Assembly (NCBI RefSeq): GCF_005435165.1
Contig: NZ_SGUC01000008.1
Span: 44,662 to 108,661, forward strand
Length of the DNA: 64,000 bases
From: Halorubrum sp. GN11_10-6_MGM
Lineage (GTDB): Archaea; Halobacteriota; Halobacteria; Halobacteriales; Haloferacaceae
Reading direction: 5' to 3'
Under the pieces are notes generated by a model. The model ran no database searches and was not told the DNA's origin. It worked only from the letters and a program-made list of their open reading frames with translations. A program made the position numbers and the translations under genes. How positions within the stretch are numbered: position 1 is the first letter of the stretch; every line of letters begins with the position of its first letter. This document shows positions 1-8,757 of the stretch, piece by piece.

Positions 1-123
1 TTCTAGACCAGCAAGCGACGTCCGATCGTACAACGGTGTCGAATCGTACGCCGGCCAATCAGTATGCGAACGTCTTGCGATCCGTCGGAAGACCACCCGA
101 CGAGACTCCGGGGTTGCCGTCAT
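1..123 (-). CDS. N-terminal part of an unidentified protein, cut by the window edge
   Basis: An ATG at 123 opens a reading frame that stays open for 41 codons to base 1. The visible protein begins MTATPESRRVVFRRIARR and is rich in arginine at first and mixed afterwards. I do not recognise the family. The uninterrupted frame and the position at the 3' side of the HtpX operon support a real gene, but this is too short to be sure. Confidence 0.4.
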   Translation of the reverse strand, partial: MTATPESRRVVFRRIARRSHTDWPAYDSTPLYDRTSLAGLE

Positions 124-196
124 ATTCACTACCTCAGTATCTCTTATCGATGAGTTTCTCTGGAGCTATAGAGATAGTGATGTGTTAGCGGACCAG

Positions 197-439
197 TCAG
201 GAATACGTTTGATACGCGATAAAGAGCGCAATAGCGAGACATACGACACCGAGTCCACGAATGAGCCACGTCCACTGGTCGGAAAGCGAGTCGTGCTTGT
301 CTGTGCCGTAGTCACCACGACGTCGACGGGTCGGGCCAACGAATACGGACAGTCGGAGTGCTGTTTGTGGGGCGACAATCAACACAACGCCGAGTAAGGC
401 GCCGAGAACGACTGCGAGGAGTTCGCGGACCCCGGGCAT
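197..439 (-). CDS. Small two-helix membrane protein (DUF6199-like)
   Basis: The 80-residue product has a hydrophobic helix at about residues 6-30 (ELLAVVLGALLGVVLIVAPQ), a charged arginine-rich loop with a GDYGTDKHDSLSD stretch, and a second helix at about 58-76. The pattern 'helix - IAPQ - loop - helix' resembles small DUF6199-type membrane proteins; that assignment is from memory. The ATG sits directly after the htpX stop codon with no gap, so it is almost certainly co-transcribed and translationally coupled. A role in the same membrane quality-control process as HtpX is an inference from this arrangement only. Confidence 0.65.
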   Translation of the reverse strand: MPGVRELLAVVLGALLGVVLIVAPQTALRLSVFVGPTRRRRGDYGTDKHDSLSDQWTWLIRGLGVVCLAIALFIAYQTYS

Positions 440-1348
440 CTACGAGCGGAGCCGCTGGATACGCTTTTCCATCGGGGGGTGGGTGGAGACGATTTGTTGG
501 AGGAAGCCACGGTCAGAGCTGGAGATACAGAGTGCGCTCACCTGCTGATCAACGTTTGCGTCGCGGGAGCGCTGCCTCCCCCGCCCACGGCCGCGCCGAT
601 TAGCCGACCCACGGCCACGCTGGGCACGTCCAGCTGATTGTTGGGCCTGCTGGTTACCCTGATGAATCTTCTCAAGCGCGCGAGCGAGTGGTTCGCCCTG
701 CCCGATGACATCCCTGGCGTCGGCGTCGGCGACGTATTCGCGGTACCGGGAAATCGCGAGCACGAAGATCATCACGACGAACTGGACGATGTTCCCGACG
801 ACGACCGCGAGGAAGAAATCCGCGAGGTCGTTCTCGCCAGTGAACAACACGATGTACTGCGCAACGATAGCGACGATGGATGCGATGCCTTGACCGAGTT
901 GCATCGTGATGACGTCGCGATTGTCGATGTGGGCAAGTTCGTGGGCGATAACGCCTTCGAGCTCGCTCCGGTCAAGCAGTTGAATGAGTTCCTGAGAGAT
1001 GACCACGGTTCCGTTTCCGCGGCGACCGACCGCGAACGCATTCGGAACGCCCATACTGGCGATTTTCAACGACGGTTTCTTCATCTCCCTCTCTCGACAG
1101 ACGCGCTCAACGAACTGATGAATCTCTGCGTATTGGGTCTCAGGCAGGTCTTCGGCCCCGACACTCCGTAACGCGGCCCACTTGCCGACTTTATACTGGA
1201 TTCCGATCAAGAGGATGCTGCCGACGATGGCAATCGGGAGGATGCCCTCGCCGAACGCGACCATCGCTGCGGCGACGGCCACGAGGTAGAACCCCGCGAG
1301 AATTGCACCCACGACGGCCATCCGTATTTTAAGTCCAATATGTCTCAT
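440..1348 (-). CDS. htpX: HtpX-like membrane zinc metalloprotease (M48)
   Basis: The 302-residue protein has two N-terminal membrane helices (about 9-30 and 36-52), the zincin motif HELAH at 136-140, two more helices around 155-170 and 178-200, and the downstream REYVADADA segment whose Glu204 is the expected third zinc ligand. This is the M48B HtpX layout, and the length matches the family. HtpX degrades misfolded membrane proteins with its active site facing the cytoplasm. Its C-terminal third has a Q/R/G-rich insert (QQAQQSAGRAQRGRGSANRR) that is longer and more basic than usual, and it ends in the family's HPP(M) segment. It is followed directly by a small membrane protein gene, forming a two-gene unit. 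Confidence 0.95.
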   Translation of the reverse strand: MRHIGLKIRMAVVGAILAGFYLVAVAAAMVAFGEGILPIAIVGSILLIGIQYKVGKWAALRSVGAEDLPETQYAEIHQFVERVCREREMKKPSLKIASMGVPNAFAVGRRGNGTVVISQELIQLLDRSELEGVIAHELAHIDNRDVITMQLGQGIASIVAIVAQYIVLFTGENDLADFFLAVVVGNIVQFVVMIFVLAISRYREYVADADARDVIGQGEPLARALEKIHQGNQQAQQSAGRAQRGRGSANRRGRGRGRQRSRDANVDQQVSALCISSSDRGFLQQIVSTHPPMEKRIQRLRS

Positions 1349-1512
1349 GTGTGTTATGTTGTAGAGGTGGTCTCGGGAGTATACTCAGATTCGGCGTTGG
1401 CTGGTCTATCAACCCGATTCAGTCTTTGGTTGACGATTGTTCGATCGAGTCCGGCCGTCAATTCTGTATCGGGTCTGCTGTTCGCGGTGAGTCTATACAT
1501 GCATGTGTGTGA

Positions 1513-1839
1513 TTAGTCAATCGCATTACGTTCACGGTCAGCGAGGCTGACCGAGAGTTGCCCGTCGCTGTGGACCGAGACAACACACTCGGAGAGAACG
1601 AACTTGACCACTCCAGTCGATGGCGTCGACGCTCCGTCAGCTCCGCCGAACAGTTGACTGAGCGCGAACGCATGCGTCCGATCGTAGCGGGAGGCGACTG
1701 CCGAACGGGCATCGCCGGTAACGGTCGACACGGCGTCGGTGACGGCTTCGTAGAGGGGTGTTTCATTGCCCCAGCGAGCCAGGTAGCGGCCGTGCCACGA
1801 TGCTGTCAATTCGTCAGCGGGCCGAGATTCATCGGTCAT
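1513..1839 (-). CDS. HalOD1 output-domain protein
   Basis: The 108-residue protein carries the haloarchaeal HalOD1 pattern: an N-terminal amphipathic stretch (ETPLYEAVTDAVSTVTGD), a middle 'ALSQLFGG' segment, and C-terminal beta strands (GVVKFVLSECVVSVHSDG). HalOD1 domains stand alone or end signalling proteins in haloarchaea; their biochemical role is not established. I chose the internal ATG at 1839 (MTDESRPADE) because the upstream extension is cysteine-rich and unlike the family. It is monocistronic, with a weak AT-rich promoter upstream (around 1890-1920). Confidence 0.75.
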   Translation of the reverse strand: MTDESRPADELTASWHGRYLARWGNETPLYEAVTDAVSTVTGDARSAVASRYDRTHAFALSQLFGGADGASTPSTGVVKFVLSECVVSVHSDGQLSVSLADRERNAID

Positions 1840-2071
1840 TGTGTATTCGGGCGCTTCGGGTGCGCCACAACACATACTGAACGTTCGGTAAGTATCAATC
1901 TTTCCCCTCATCTCAAGTGAGAGTAGGTCGCCTCAAACCTGACAATATTCTCAGCCACAATTCTCTATCTGCCGGATATACGGCTTAAAACTAGTTTACT
2001 CGGACATATAGAGTGTATCTCATCGTGCCTCTGTCAATGGCCTTTTCCAGTTAGACGAAGGTTTTAATACC

Positions 2072-2090
2072 TACCGAACGTTTAGTCAGT
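2072..2090 (+). promoter_or_regulatory. TetR-type operator copy 1 (degenerate)
   Basis: TACCGAACGTTTAGTCAGT lies between a TATA-like TTTTAATAC and the ATG at 2094. It matches the strong operator at 9543-9561 at 13 of 19 positions, and its 14-bp core (ACCGAACGTTTAGT) is an imperfect palindrome. The position would let a repressor block transcription start of the zinc-ribbon/TetR operon. Confidence 0.5.
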
Positions 2091-2093
2091 AGT

Positions 2094-2543
2094 ATGGGAC
2101 GAGTCTCGCTCAGCAACAATCCACTACTCGCTGCGCTTCTGGGAACAGTGGTCACTGGACTTGGCCACTTGTACCTGCGGCGCTGGCTGAGAGCGCTTGG
2201 ATGGCTAGGACTCACCGTTGCTGCTTCAGTTCTGTTTCTCCCCGCGTCAACGATATCCGCGCTTAGTTCGGGTACGCTAACCGATCCATTCTCGATTCTC
2301 CCGATAGTCCTGATCAGTGCCGCTAGTGTCCTTGACGCGTATCTCATCGCGAAAGTTAGAAGACAACCCGATAGATTCCAAGCAAACACTGTCGGGTCAA
2401 CAGGGGCTGATGAATCTCCAGCCTGTCCTGCCTGCGGAAAGCCGGTCGATCCCGATCTCGGATTCTGCCACTGGTGTACAACCGAATTCAACGTTGTCGA
2501 CGTCTCCAAACTGGAACGAATCGACGAGAACCAATCGGACTGA
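2094..2543 (+). CDS. Membrane protein with C-terminal zinc ribbon
   Basis: The 149-residue protein starts with two or three hydrophobic segments (about 10-28, 36-58 and 70-88, with a GLGHLYLRRW turn between the first two) and ends in a zinc ribbon CPACGKPVD...CHWC at about 108-126. Haloarchaea have many such 'TM plus zinc ribbon' proteins of unknown function (DUF7575-like). It is the first gene of a two-gene operon: the TGA is followed after 2 bp by the ATG of a TetR regulator. A TetR-type palindrome overlaps its promoter, so it is probably the controlled target of that or a related TetR. Confidence 0.75.
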   Translation: MGRVSLSNNPLLAALLGTVVTGLGHLYLRRWLRALGWLGLTVAASVLFLPASTISALSSGTLTDPFSILPIVLISAASVLDAYLIAKVRRQPDRFQANTVGSTGADESPACPACGKPVDPDLGFCHWCTTEFNVVDVSKLERIDENQSD

Positions 2544-2545
2544 CT

Positions 2546-3154
2546 ATGGCTTCTGATTCACCCAAACAGCACTGGAGCACCGCCGAAGAAGAGATTATGG
2601 AAGCCACCTATCGAGCACTACTCAAGCACGGTTACGCCGACCTGTCGATCTCCCGAATCGCCGACGAACTCGATAAATCGAAGGCTGCTATCTACTACCA
2701 CTACGACACGAAAGACGACCTTCTGGTCGCGTTTCTCGAGTTCGCCGTCGATAGATTCGAAGAGACGATCGAGACAGAGACAGGCGACGAACCGCCAGAG
2801 GATCTCGAGCACGTTATTGAGAAGCTCCTCCCGCTTCAGCCCGACGAGGAGCAACGACAGCTCCAAGCGGTGCTAGTCGGTCTCCGTTCCCAAGCCGTGA
2901 CGAACGAGGTATTTCGCGAGCAATTCACGCAGATCGATGACCGACTGGCAGTTACCGTCCGGAGCATCGTCGAACGCGGCATCGACGACGACACTTTCCG
3001 TGATGTCGACCCGTCGCGGGTCGCGGAGCATATCCTAGCGACGGTCAACGGCGCGATGTACGGTCGCGTGACGACAGACCGCAAAAGCGCCGCGGCGGCA
3101 GCACGCGTCTCGCTGGCCTCGTACATCGACTCCGAACTGAGGTGCCGGTCGTGA
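2546..3154 (+). CDS. TetR/AcrR-family transcriptional regulator (paralogue 1)
   Basis: The 202-residue protein has an N-terminal TetR helix-turn-helix (IMEATYRALLKHGYADLSIS, then RIADELDKSKAAIYYHYDTK at about 37-56) and an all-helical C-terminal ligand/dimer domain. I chose the ATG at 2546, which follows the zinc-ribbon gene by 2 bp; the longer reading frame runs back into that gene. The DNA-binding half is strikingly similar to those of the TetR genes at 8786 and 9576, so the three are paralogues and may read related operators. C-terminal halves differ, so effectors may differ. Confidence 0.9.
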   Translation: MASDSPKQHWSTAEEEIMEATYRALLKHGYADLSISRIADELDKSKAAIYYHYDTKDDLLVAFLEFAVDRFEETIETETGDEPPEDLEHVIEKLLPLQPDEEQRQLQAVLVGLRSQAVTNEVFREQFTQIDDRLAVTVRSIVERGIDDDTFRDVDPSRVAEHILATVNGAMYGRVTTDRKSAAAAARVSLASYIDSELRCRS

Positions 3155-3261
3155 TTCAAGTGGGGAGATAGGGTGACAAATCTCAGTCGTGCGGACGCGA
3201 TCGCCGAGGCACGAACTCCACTGAAGGAAATCGGTGATCGAAGAAGGGACACTGCTCCCGC

Positions 3262-4416
3262 TCACTCGGATCGATCTGTCGATGAGGTCGGCGAGTGTGA
3301 ATCCGCCTCAGGTTGGCCGCTCAACTCGTCGTCAACGACTCGAAAGCCACCAGTCTCTTTCCTCCCCATAAGTTCACGTTGCGGGAACGGAATCTTGATT
3401 CCCTCGCGTCGGAACGCGGCCTTGACATTGTGGATGACTACTTGGGTAGCTCGCCATTTCCGTTGTGGGGTCGGTTTGTCGATCCAGAATCGCAGTTCGA
3501 GTATCACGGCCGAATCGTCGAACCGAACCGGGAGTACCTGCGGGGCGGGCTGACTCATGATCTCCTCGAGTTCCGTGAGCGCCTCCAGAGCGACAGCTTC
3601 GGCATGGTCGGGATTAACGTCGTAATCGATCCCGACTTCGACCCGGAGCCGAAGTTTCCCTTCGATGCTGCGATTGATGATGGTTCGATTGTTCACGGCT
3701 TCGTTCGGGAGCACGACGTGTTCACCGTCGAGATTACGGAGGCGGACGTTGTTGATGGTGATCTCGGTGATGAATCCTTCGTGATCGCCGATTCGGACCC
3801 AGTCTCCGATGGCGAAGGGCCGCGAAAGCATGAGAATAAACCCAGCGAGGATCGATCCGAGCGTCTCCTGGGCTGCAAACCCCAGGACGATACCCAGGAC
3901 GCCGGCTCCCAACAGAAGATCGCTTAGCTGGACACCCCACAGCGAGAACGTTCCAAACACGGCGACGACGTAGATCACGACTTGACTGACGTAGTAGCCG
4001 ACCCGGCGCTGGTGGTCAGACGTTACGCGGTGTTTCGAACTGCCACTGCCGAGGAGAAACCGCTTCAGGATACGGGTAACGGTGTACGCGGCAATGAACT
4101 GGAGTATCGTGAGCAGGAGGCGGACACCAGCCTCGATACCGAATTCGAGCACACCAACAACCGAGAGTGCGGTCCCAGCCGCGTTCCATCGGAGCACCAA
4201 GACGACGGCGGCGACGCTTGCCACCATCAAGAGGAGTCCCGCCCGGACGACCTCGGCGTTCTCCGTTCGAAGTCGGGTCTTCAGGCGCTTCCCGAGGTAC
4301 CAGATCACAGCGCCGATGAAGACTGCTGCAGCGACTACTGCCACCGTTTCGGTGAGTTCCGTGCTAGATTGAAGCGGGACAAGGAAGAACGAGAGCATAG
4401 ACACGAGTGTTCGCAC
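3262..4416 (-). CDS. mscS: MscS-family small-conductance mechanosensitive channel
   Basis: The 384-residue protein has four or five N-terminal membrane segments (about 22-40, 60-78, 88-115, 135-160) and the pore-lining helix GVLGIVLGFAAQETLGSILA (about 173-192), then the beta domain with FAIGDWVRIGDHEGFITEI and VVLPNEAV and the alpha/beta C-terminus. This is the MscS order. The channel opens under membrane tension and releases solutes on hypo-osmotic shock. The C-terminus ends in a short hydrophilic Ser/Asp/Glu tail. It is transcribed alone, convergent with the TetR gene to its left and divergent from the squalene-synthase operon. Confidence 0.93.
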   Translation of the reverse strand: MRTLVSMLSFFLVPLQSSTELTETVAVVAAAVFIGAVIWYLGKRLKTRLRTENAEVVRAGLLLMVASVAAVVLVLRWNAAGTALSVVGVLEFGIEAGVRLLLTILQFIAAYTVTRILKRFLLGSGSSKHRVTSDHQRRVGYYVSQVVIYVVAVFGTFSLWGVQLSDLLLGAGVLGIVLGFAAQETLGSILAGFILMLSRPFAIGDWVRIGDHEGFITEITINNVRLRNLDGEHVVLPNEAVNNRTIINRSIEGKLRLRVEVGIDYDVNPDHAEAVALEALTELEEIMSQPAPQVLPVRFDDSAVILELRFWIDKPTPQRKWRATQVVIHNVKAAFRREGIKIPFPQRELMGRKETGGFRVVDDELSGQPEADSHSPTSSTDRSE

Positions 4417-4508
4417 ATCTCCTTTGATAATCCACGGGTTATAGTCTGGGTAGTATCGTGGATTCGCACGGCATTCGCGAAGAGTATCCGAGGGAGTTAA
4501 GTATACCT

Positions 4509-4527
4509 GACTAATTAGTTAGTAAGT
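4509..4527 (+). promoter_or_regulatory. TetR-type operator copy 2
   Basis: GACTAATTAGTTAGTAAGT sits 27 bp before the ATG at 4554, overlapping the expected TATA position. It matches the site at 9543-9561 at 16 of 19 positions, differing only in the palindrome centre. Contains the short palindrome ACTAATTAGT. This places the small membrane protein and squalene synthase genes under the same TetR-type control as the MATE operon. Confidence 0.7.
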
Positions 4528-4553
4528 GTGTACAGGCCAGGTATTCAGCAACC

Positions 4554-4802
4554 ATGAGTGAGTCACAGAATTCGTTGAAAAATACGATACAGGTGTGGAA
4601 CGAAGAGGGGCGTCTCTATGTCGTCGTTGGCATGATCACGGCGATACTCTCGCTCGTGTTTATCCCCTTGTTTGGCCTCCTCGCCGTGTATTGCGGGTAC
4701 AAGTTATACGATACCCAAGAGAAAACAGTACTGCCTATCGTGATGGCCGGGCTCGGCGGATTTGGGTTTCTGTTCTGGGTCTATTTCCTCACTACGGTAT
4801 AA
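4554..4802 (+). CDS. Small two-helix membrane protein upstream of squalene synthase
   Basis: The 82-residue product has two hydrophobic helices (about 20-45, VVVGMITAILSLVFIPLFGL; and 60-80) joined by YKLYDTQEKT. I do not recognise a named family; similar small haloarchaeal membrane proteins are often left as hypothetical. It begins the operon with the squalene/phytoene synthase gene, 9 bp apart, and its promoter carries the TetR-type palindrome. A link to isoprenoid lipid metabolism follows only from the operon. Confidence 0.7.
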   Translation: MSESQNSLKNTIQVWNEEGRLYVVVGMITAILSLVFIPLFGLLAVYCGYKLYDTQEKTVLPIVMAGLGGFGFLFWVYFLTTV

Positions 4803-4811
4803 GCTCCCAAA

Positions 4812-5864
4812 ATGATGACCGATCCATCTCCTGAGCCAGATATCGCCTGGTGTCACGAAGCGGTACAGGACGTCTCGCGTACCTTCGCGTTGACCGTTGA
4901 GGTACTGGAAGAGCCGATGTCGTCGCACATCTGCCTGGGGTATCTGCTATGTCGCGTTGCCGATACCATCGAAGACGCCGGTCATGTCTCACCTGAATCG
5001 CAAGTAAAGCTCCTACGAACGTTCGATGCTGCGCTCGATCCCGCCAGTAACGAGACGATGAACGAGTTCCGGGCAGCGGTCGACGGTTGGTTGCCACCGT
5101 CAGCCGACCGCAGCGCCGACTGGTCCGTCGTCGCTCAGTCACCGACAATTTGGGCGACATTCACTAACCAGCCGGAATCCGTACAGACGGCCGTCATTCC
5201 GCTGGTCCGGGAGATGGTTGACGGAATGACGATGTTCGTTGAGCGCTACGCAGACACTGGTGGACTCCGTATCAACGATCGCTCCGAACTCGAACAATAC
5301 TGTTACTACGCTGCTGGTACCGTCGGCAGGCTTATTACGAATCTGCTCACCCGGGGGAACGTCTCTCAGAAACGCGCTCAAAGGCTGTACGACACAGCGG
5401 ACGAGTTTGGACTCCTCTTACAGATGGTGAACGTTTCGAAGGACGTGTACGACGATTACACAGAGGAAAACAACGTCTATCTCCCGGCCGAGTGGCTCGC
5501 TGACGAAGGGATCGATCAAGAGTCTATCCTCCGCACCGACAATCGAGAACCAGCTGCGAACGTTGTCGAACGGACGGCCTCCTACGCGGGGACGTTCCTC
5601 GATGACGCCCAAACGTACATCGAGGCGATGCCACTCACGCACGGTAATACGATGGCCGCGTGGTCCATTCCGTATTTGCTAGGCGTGGGAACAATCAGGG
5701 AACTCCACACCCGCCCTGAGGACGCACTCACCGAGTCTGGTGTGAAGATATCACGGCGAGAAGTGATTGCCGTGATGGAGGCGGCTAGTACCGCTGATCG
5801 TAACGCGATTGCTGAACTCCGCAAAACTATCGCGCACAAACCGTACCACCAAGCCCTCAACTAA
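4812..5864 (+). CDS. Squalene/phytoene synthase family protein
   Basis: The 350-residue protein shows both aspartate-rich motifs of head-to-head prenyl transferases: DTIED at 51-55 (after CLGYLLCRVA) and DVYDD at 211-215 (after QMVNVSK), plus EQYCYYAAGTVGRL at 161-174. These motifs bind the diphosphates of two prenyl donors through Mg2+. Length and the CHEAVQDVSRTFALTVE N-terminus are closer to squalene synthase (farnesyl diphosphate x2, NADPH) than to bacterial phytoene synthase, so squalene for membrane lipid mixtures is the likeliest product, but the two cannot be separated by motif alone. Second gene of a TetR-controlled operon. Two tandem ATG codons (4812, 4815) could start it. Confidence 0.88.
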   Translation: MMTDPSPEPDIAWCHEAVQDVSRTFALTVEVLEEPMSSHICLGYLLCRVADTIEDAGHVSPESQVKLLRTFDAALDPASNETMNEFRAAVDGWLPPSADRSADWSVVAQSPTIWATFTNQPESVQTAVIPLVREMVDGMTMFVERYADTGGLRINDRSELEQYCYYAAGTVGRLITNLLTRGNVSQKRAQRLYDTADEFGLLLQMVNVSKDVYDDYTEENNVYLPAEWLADEGIDQESILRTDNREPAANVVERTASYAGTFLDDAQTYIEAMPLTHGNTMAAWSIPYLLGVGTIRELHTRPEDALTESGVKISRREVIAVMEAASTADRNAIAELRKTIAHKPYHQALN

Positions 5865-5952
5865 CGACGTTCATATTCTTGTATCAGTGGAAGCGTTCGT
5901 GGATCTGAGTGGACAGCACCGTCCGTACACCATTGTAAGAATATGTTGATAG

Positions 5953-6717
5953 GGCTCTGTTGAAATCCTATTCTTCAGACAATTTCTCACCTGAAACACC
6001 CGGTCACTGAAGAGTGCGAATCAACCGGTCAAAAAATATTACATGGCGTACCCACAGCTGAGCGACCACAATTAGTGGGACTGTTCACCGATAACCCGTT
6101 TGCGGGTTACTGCGGTGAGTGTCCACAATAACATCCATAGGAACAATACTGTGATGACCAGCCCTGTCGAGGCCAACGCTCCAAGCGGGCTCATCACATC
6201 TGCCAACATCGGAAGCAAGAGCAGTAAGACAACCCCAGCTGAGATGCCTCCACCCAGACACTCAAGGAGTGGCCAGACCAGATTCTCACCTGTCTTATTG
6301 TTGTGGTCCGGGGGGGAGTACGATTCCGCTTCCGCGTTGATTGGTGTGGTCATACATACCACTCGAGCTAAACTAAAGTATTGATCGTTATAAATCTGCC
6401 GGCGAGTCTGTGGTTAAATCTGATAGGCGCAATTGACTCGAGGGAAACGCTGCTATCCTTAGAGAGCGTGAAACAGGAGATAGGGCACAAGAGATCACAA
6501 GGATTCCGTGCCATCGAGCGGGTTGTATTGACCGCATATGAGTTGGGAGTTCACTAGTAGAGAATTTTAACAGATCCGATACGTGGTCCATTCTCTGTAT
6601 TTGATACACCTCTTGTAACAAGTTACAGGAAGATCAAGACTGACCACGAGATGTGTATTTTCTGTATTGACGATAGCCAGTCAAAATGTATCTCCTAATG
6701 AGGATTTCAACAAAGCC
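5953..6717. mobile_element. Candidate 765-bp segment bounded by IS-like terminal inverted repeats
   Basis: GGCTCTGTTGAAATCC (5953-5968) and its reverse complement GGATTTCAACAAAGCC (6702-6717) match at 15 of 16 positions and face each other. Ends of this type cap haloarchaeal IS5-like elements. No transposase frame lies between; the only gene is a small membrane protein. No target duplication is visible. It may be a non-autonomous element, two ends of different decayed elements, or a solo remnant. The stretch 6354-7104 otherwise holds only AT-rich, gene-free DNA. Confidence 0.4.
6072..6353 (-). CDS. Small two-helix membrane protein of unknown function
   Basis: From the ATG at 6353 the product is 93 residues: a polar N-terminus (MTTPINAEAESYSPPD), then two long hydrophobic helices (about 37-58, GISAGVVLLLLLPMLADV, and 64-86), and a short basic tail. 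No family is recognised. An upstream GTG at 6362 is a less likely start. The gene lies inside the inverted-repeat-bounded segment 5953-6717, so it may be passenger DNA. Confidence 0.5.
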   Translation of the reverse strand: MTTPINAEAESYSPPDHNNKTGENLVWPLLECLGGGISAGVVLLLLLPMLADVMSPLGALASTGLVITVLFLWMLLWTLTAVTRKRVIGEQSH

Positions 6718-7104
6718 GGATTTCGGAAACACAAATCAACGAATCATCGACAGAGAGGTCAGAGGTATGTTTGGTATACGATGACGTTCCCGTCCCAATC
6801 CCCGTTTACCGCAGACTCAATACGATACTGTATGCTAGGTAATGTATAGTGGCGGTGAACCATATGCTCGTGCTATCCTAACCTCTGCTTGAATTCAAAG
6901 ACCAGAATATACCCTTCGGGTCCTGTATTTAGCTGAAAGTAGGCGCTAAGCCCCCTTCCTCAGCGAGTGCCGACCGAATGGGAGGTGCGAGCAGGGAGGG
7001 GATACAGCGCCGCACAGTTCTCATACACGATTCGGTAGCAGGCCTACAGACCCACGCAGTCACAACGTTTTTGCAGTAGGGTAGTATAGTATTGATCGAA
7101 CCCA

Positions 7105-7509
7105 ATGGAGTACGACCTCGACTCGGGAGCACACTCGACGTATTCCCTGCACTACCACCTGATACTCACCACGAAGTATCGGCGCGGAGTGCTAACCGAG
7201 GAGCGAACCCAATTCATTCACGAGGTCATCCGCGGGTTCACGGACAACTACGGTGTCGAACTGACGAACCTCGACGGCGAGGACGACCACGTTCACATCC
7301 TCTTCCGAGCGAAACCCACCACAGACCTCGTGAAGTTCATCAACACGGTCAAGGGCGCGACCGCCCGCCGTATCCGTAACGAGTACGAAGATGAACTGAA
7401 AACCGAACTGTGGGGCGACTCGTTCTGGAACGACTCGTACTGCCTCATCTCGACGGGGCAGGTATCGCTGGATGTGCTGAAACAGTACGTCGAAGACCAG
7501 CGGGAGTAG
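7105..7509 (+). CDS. tnpA: IS200-type Y1 transposase TnpA
   Basis: The 134-residue protein is a complete HUH single-strand transposase: HVH at 62-64 (in DGEDDHVHILF) binds the metal, and Tyr128 in LKQYVEDQ is the nucleophile that forms the 5'-phosphotyrosine link. TnpA works as a dimer on hairpins at the element ends and moves single-stranded DNA. No frameshift or missing residue is seen. It precedes tnpB by 6 bp. Confidence 0.95.
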   Translation: MEYDLDSGAHSTYSLHYHLILTTKYRRGVLTEERTQFIHEVIRGFTDNYGVELTNLDGEDDHVHILFRAKPTTDLVKFINTVKGATARRIRNEYEDELKTELWGDSFWNDSYCLISTGQVSLDVLKQYVEDQRE

Positions 7510-7515
7510 ATTGTC

Positions 7516-8757
7516 ATGTACTACGCCTACAAGTACCGTCTCAAGCCGTCCGACGCCCACCGTGAGGAGTTGGACCGCCACCGAGACATTTGTAGGCAAC
7601 TGTACAACCACACGCTCTACCGTCTCAACGAGTACCAAGACGAACACGGCGATCTGCCGTCCATGACCACCCTACGGTCGGAACTTCCCGACCTCAAGAA
7701 GTGGTGGGACGGCCTCTCGGACGTGTACTCGAAGGTTCTCCAGACCGTCGTGGAACGCCTGTTCGACAACCTCAAAGGCCTCTCCAAACTCAAGGAGAAC
7801 GGCTACGCCGTCGGTCAACTCAAGTGGAAGCCGCCACGGGAGTTCCGCAGTTTCACGTACAGTCAGTCTGGCTTCAAGCTCGACAAGAAGGGCGGTCAGA
7901 CTGTGCTGTCACTCTCGAAACTCGCGGACATACCGATTCGGCTTCACCGCGCCATCCCCGACGACGCGAACCTCAAACAGGTCACAATCAAGAAAGAACC
8001 GACAGGCGAGTGGTTCGCCACGTTCGGCGTCGAAATGGACCGCGAACCGCCCGAACCGTCTGAGAACCCCGAGAAGTGCGTCGGTATTGACGTGGGGATT
8101 CTCAAGTACGCCCACGACACCGACGGCACGGCTGTCGGGTCGCTCGACCTCTCAGACGAACGCGACCGCTTGGAGCGCGAGCAACGGAAGCTCTCGCGCA
8201 AACAGCACGGGTCGAACAACTACGAGAAGCAACGGCGTCGAGTCGCGGAGTGTCACGCCGACCTCCGACGGAAGCGCCGTGACTTCTTGCACAAGCTCTC
8301 GGCGTACTACGCTCGGGAATACGACCTCGTGGCGGTCGAAGACCTGAATGTGAAGAAGATGATGGAAACTCCGTCGAACAGCCGTAATACTGCGTCTGCC
8401 GCGTGGCGAACGTTCCTCTCGTTGCTCGAATACAAGTGTGAGCGAGAAGGGACGCACTTCGTCGCGGTCAACCCGAGAGGGACGACCAAGGCGTGCGCGT
8501 CGTGCGGCGTTTCGACCGACAAGCCGTTGTGGGTCCGTGAACACTCCTGTCCCGCCTGCGGGTTTGAGGCGGACAGAGATGCGAACGCGGCGTGGAACAT
8601 CCTTTTTCGCGGCCTCGAAGACGTAGGAGTGGGATACTCCGAATCAACGCCTGTGGAGACTGCGCTCCCTGTGGACACGCCTGTATCTGCAAAGCGCGTC
8701 GTGGAAGCAGGAAGCCCTACCCTCAAGGAGCGAACGGCGTCAACCGTGAGCGAGTAG
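7516..8757 (+). CDS. tnpB: TnpB RNA-guided nuclease (IS200/IS605 accessory protein)
   Basis: The 413-residue protein has the RuvC-like triad: Asp192 (VGIDVGILKYAHD), Glu275 (LVAVEDLN) and Asp353/Asp355 (EADRDANAAWNI), with a zinc ribbon Cys327/Cys330 (CASC) and Cys345/Cys348 (CPAC) between the last two. The N-terminal helices and 'FTYSQSGFKL' region match the guide-RNA binding half. TnpB proteins cut DNA next to a short adjacent motif using an RNA made from the element's right end, which helps the element persist. All catalytic residues are present. The last 60 residues (GVGYSESTPVETAL onward) are family-typical haloarchaeal tail whose DNA also encodes the guide RNA. Confidence 0.95.
   Translation: MYYAYKYRLKPSDAHREELDRHRDICRQLYNHTLYRLNEYQDEHGDLPSMTTLRSELPDLKKWWDGLSDVYSKVLQTVVERLFDNLKGLSKLKENGYAVGQLKWKPPREFRSFTYSQSGFKLDKKGGQTVLSLSKLADIPIRLHRAIPDDANLKQVTIKKEPTGEWFATFGVEMDREPPEPSENPEKCVGIDVGILKYAHDTDGTAVGSLDLSDERDRLEREQRKLSRKQHGSNNYEKQRRRVAECHADLRRKRRDFLHKLSAYYAREYDLVAVEDLNVKKMMETPSNSRNTASAAWRTFLSLLEYKCEREGTHFVAVNPRGTTKACASCGVSTDKPLWVREHSCPACGFEADRDANAAWNILFRGLEDVGVGYSESTPVETALPVDTPVSAKRVVEAGSPTLKERTASTVSE

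Noticed and set aside
2474..3154. Long start of the TetR gene at 2474
   Set aside because: The extra 24 codons overlap the zinc-ribbon gene and match no TetR; the ATG at 2546 gives standard spacing.
6388..6849. Two short frames in the AT-rich gap
   Set aside because: Composition is not haloarchaeal-protein-like, no start signal, and they contain the IS-end motif of the candidate mobile segment.
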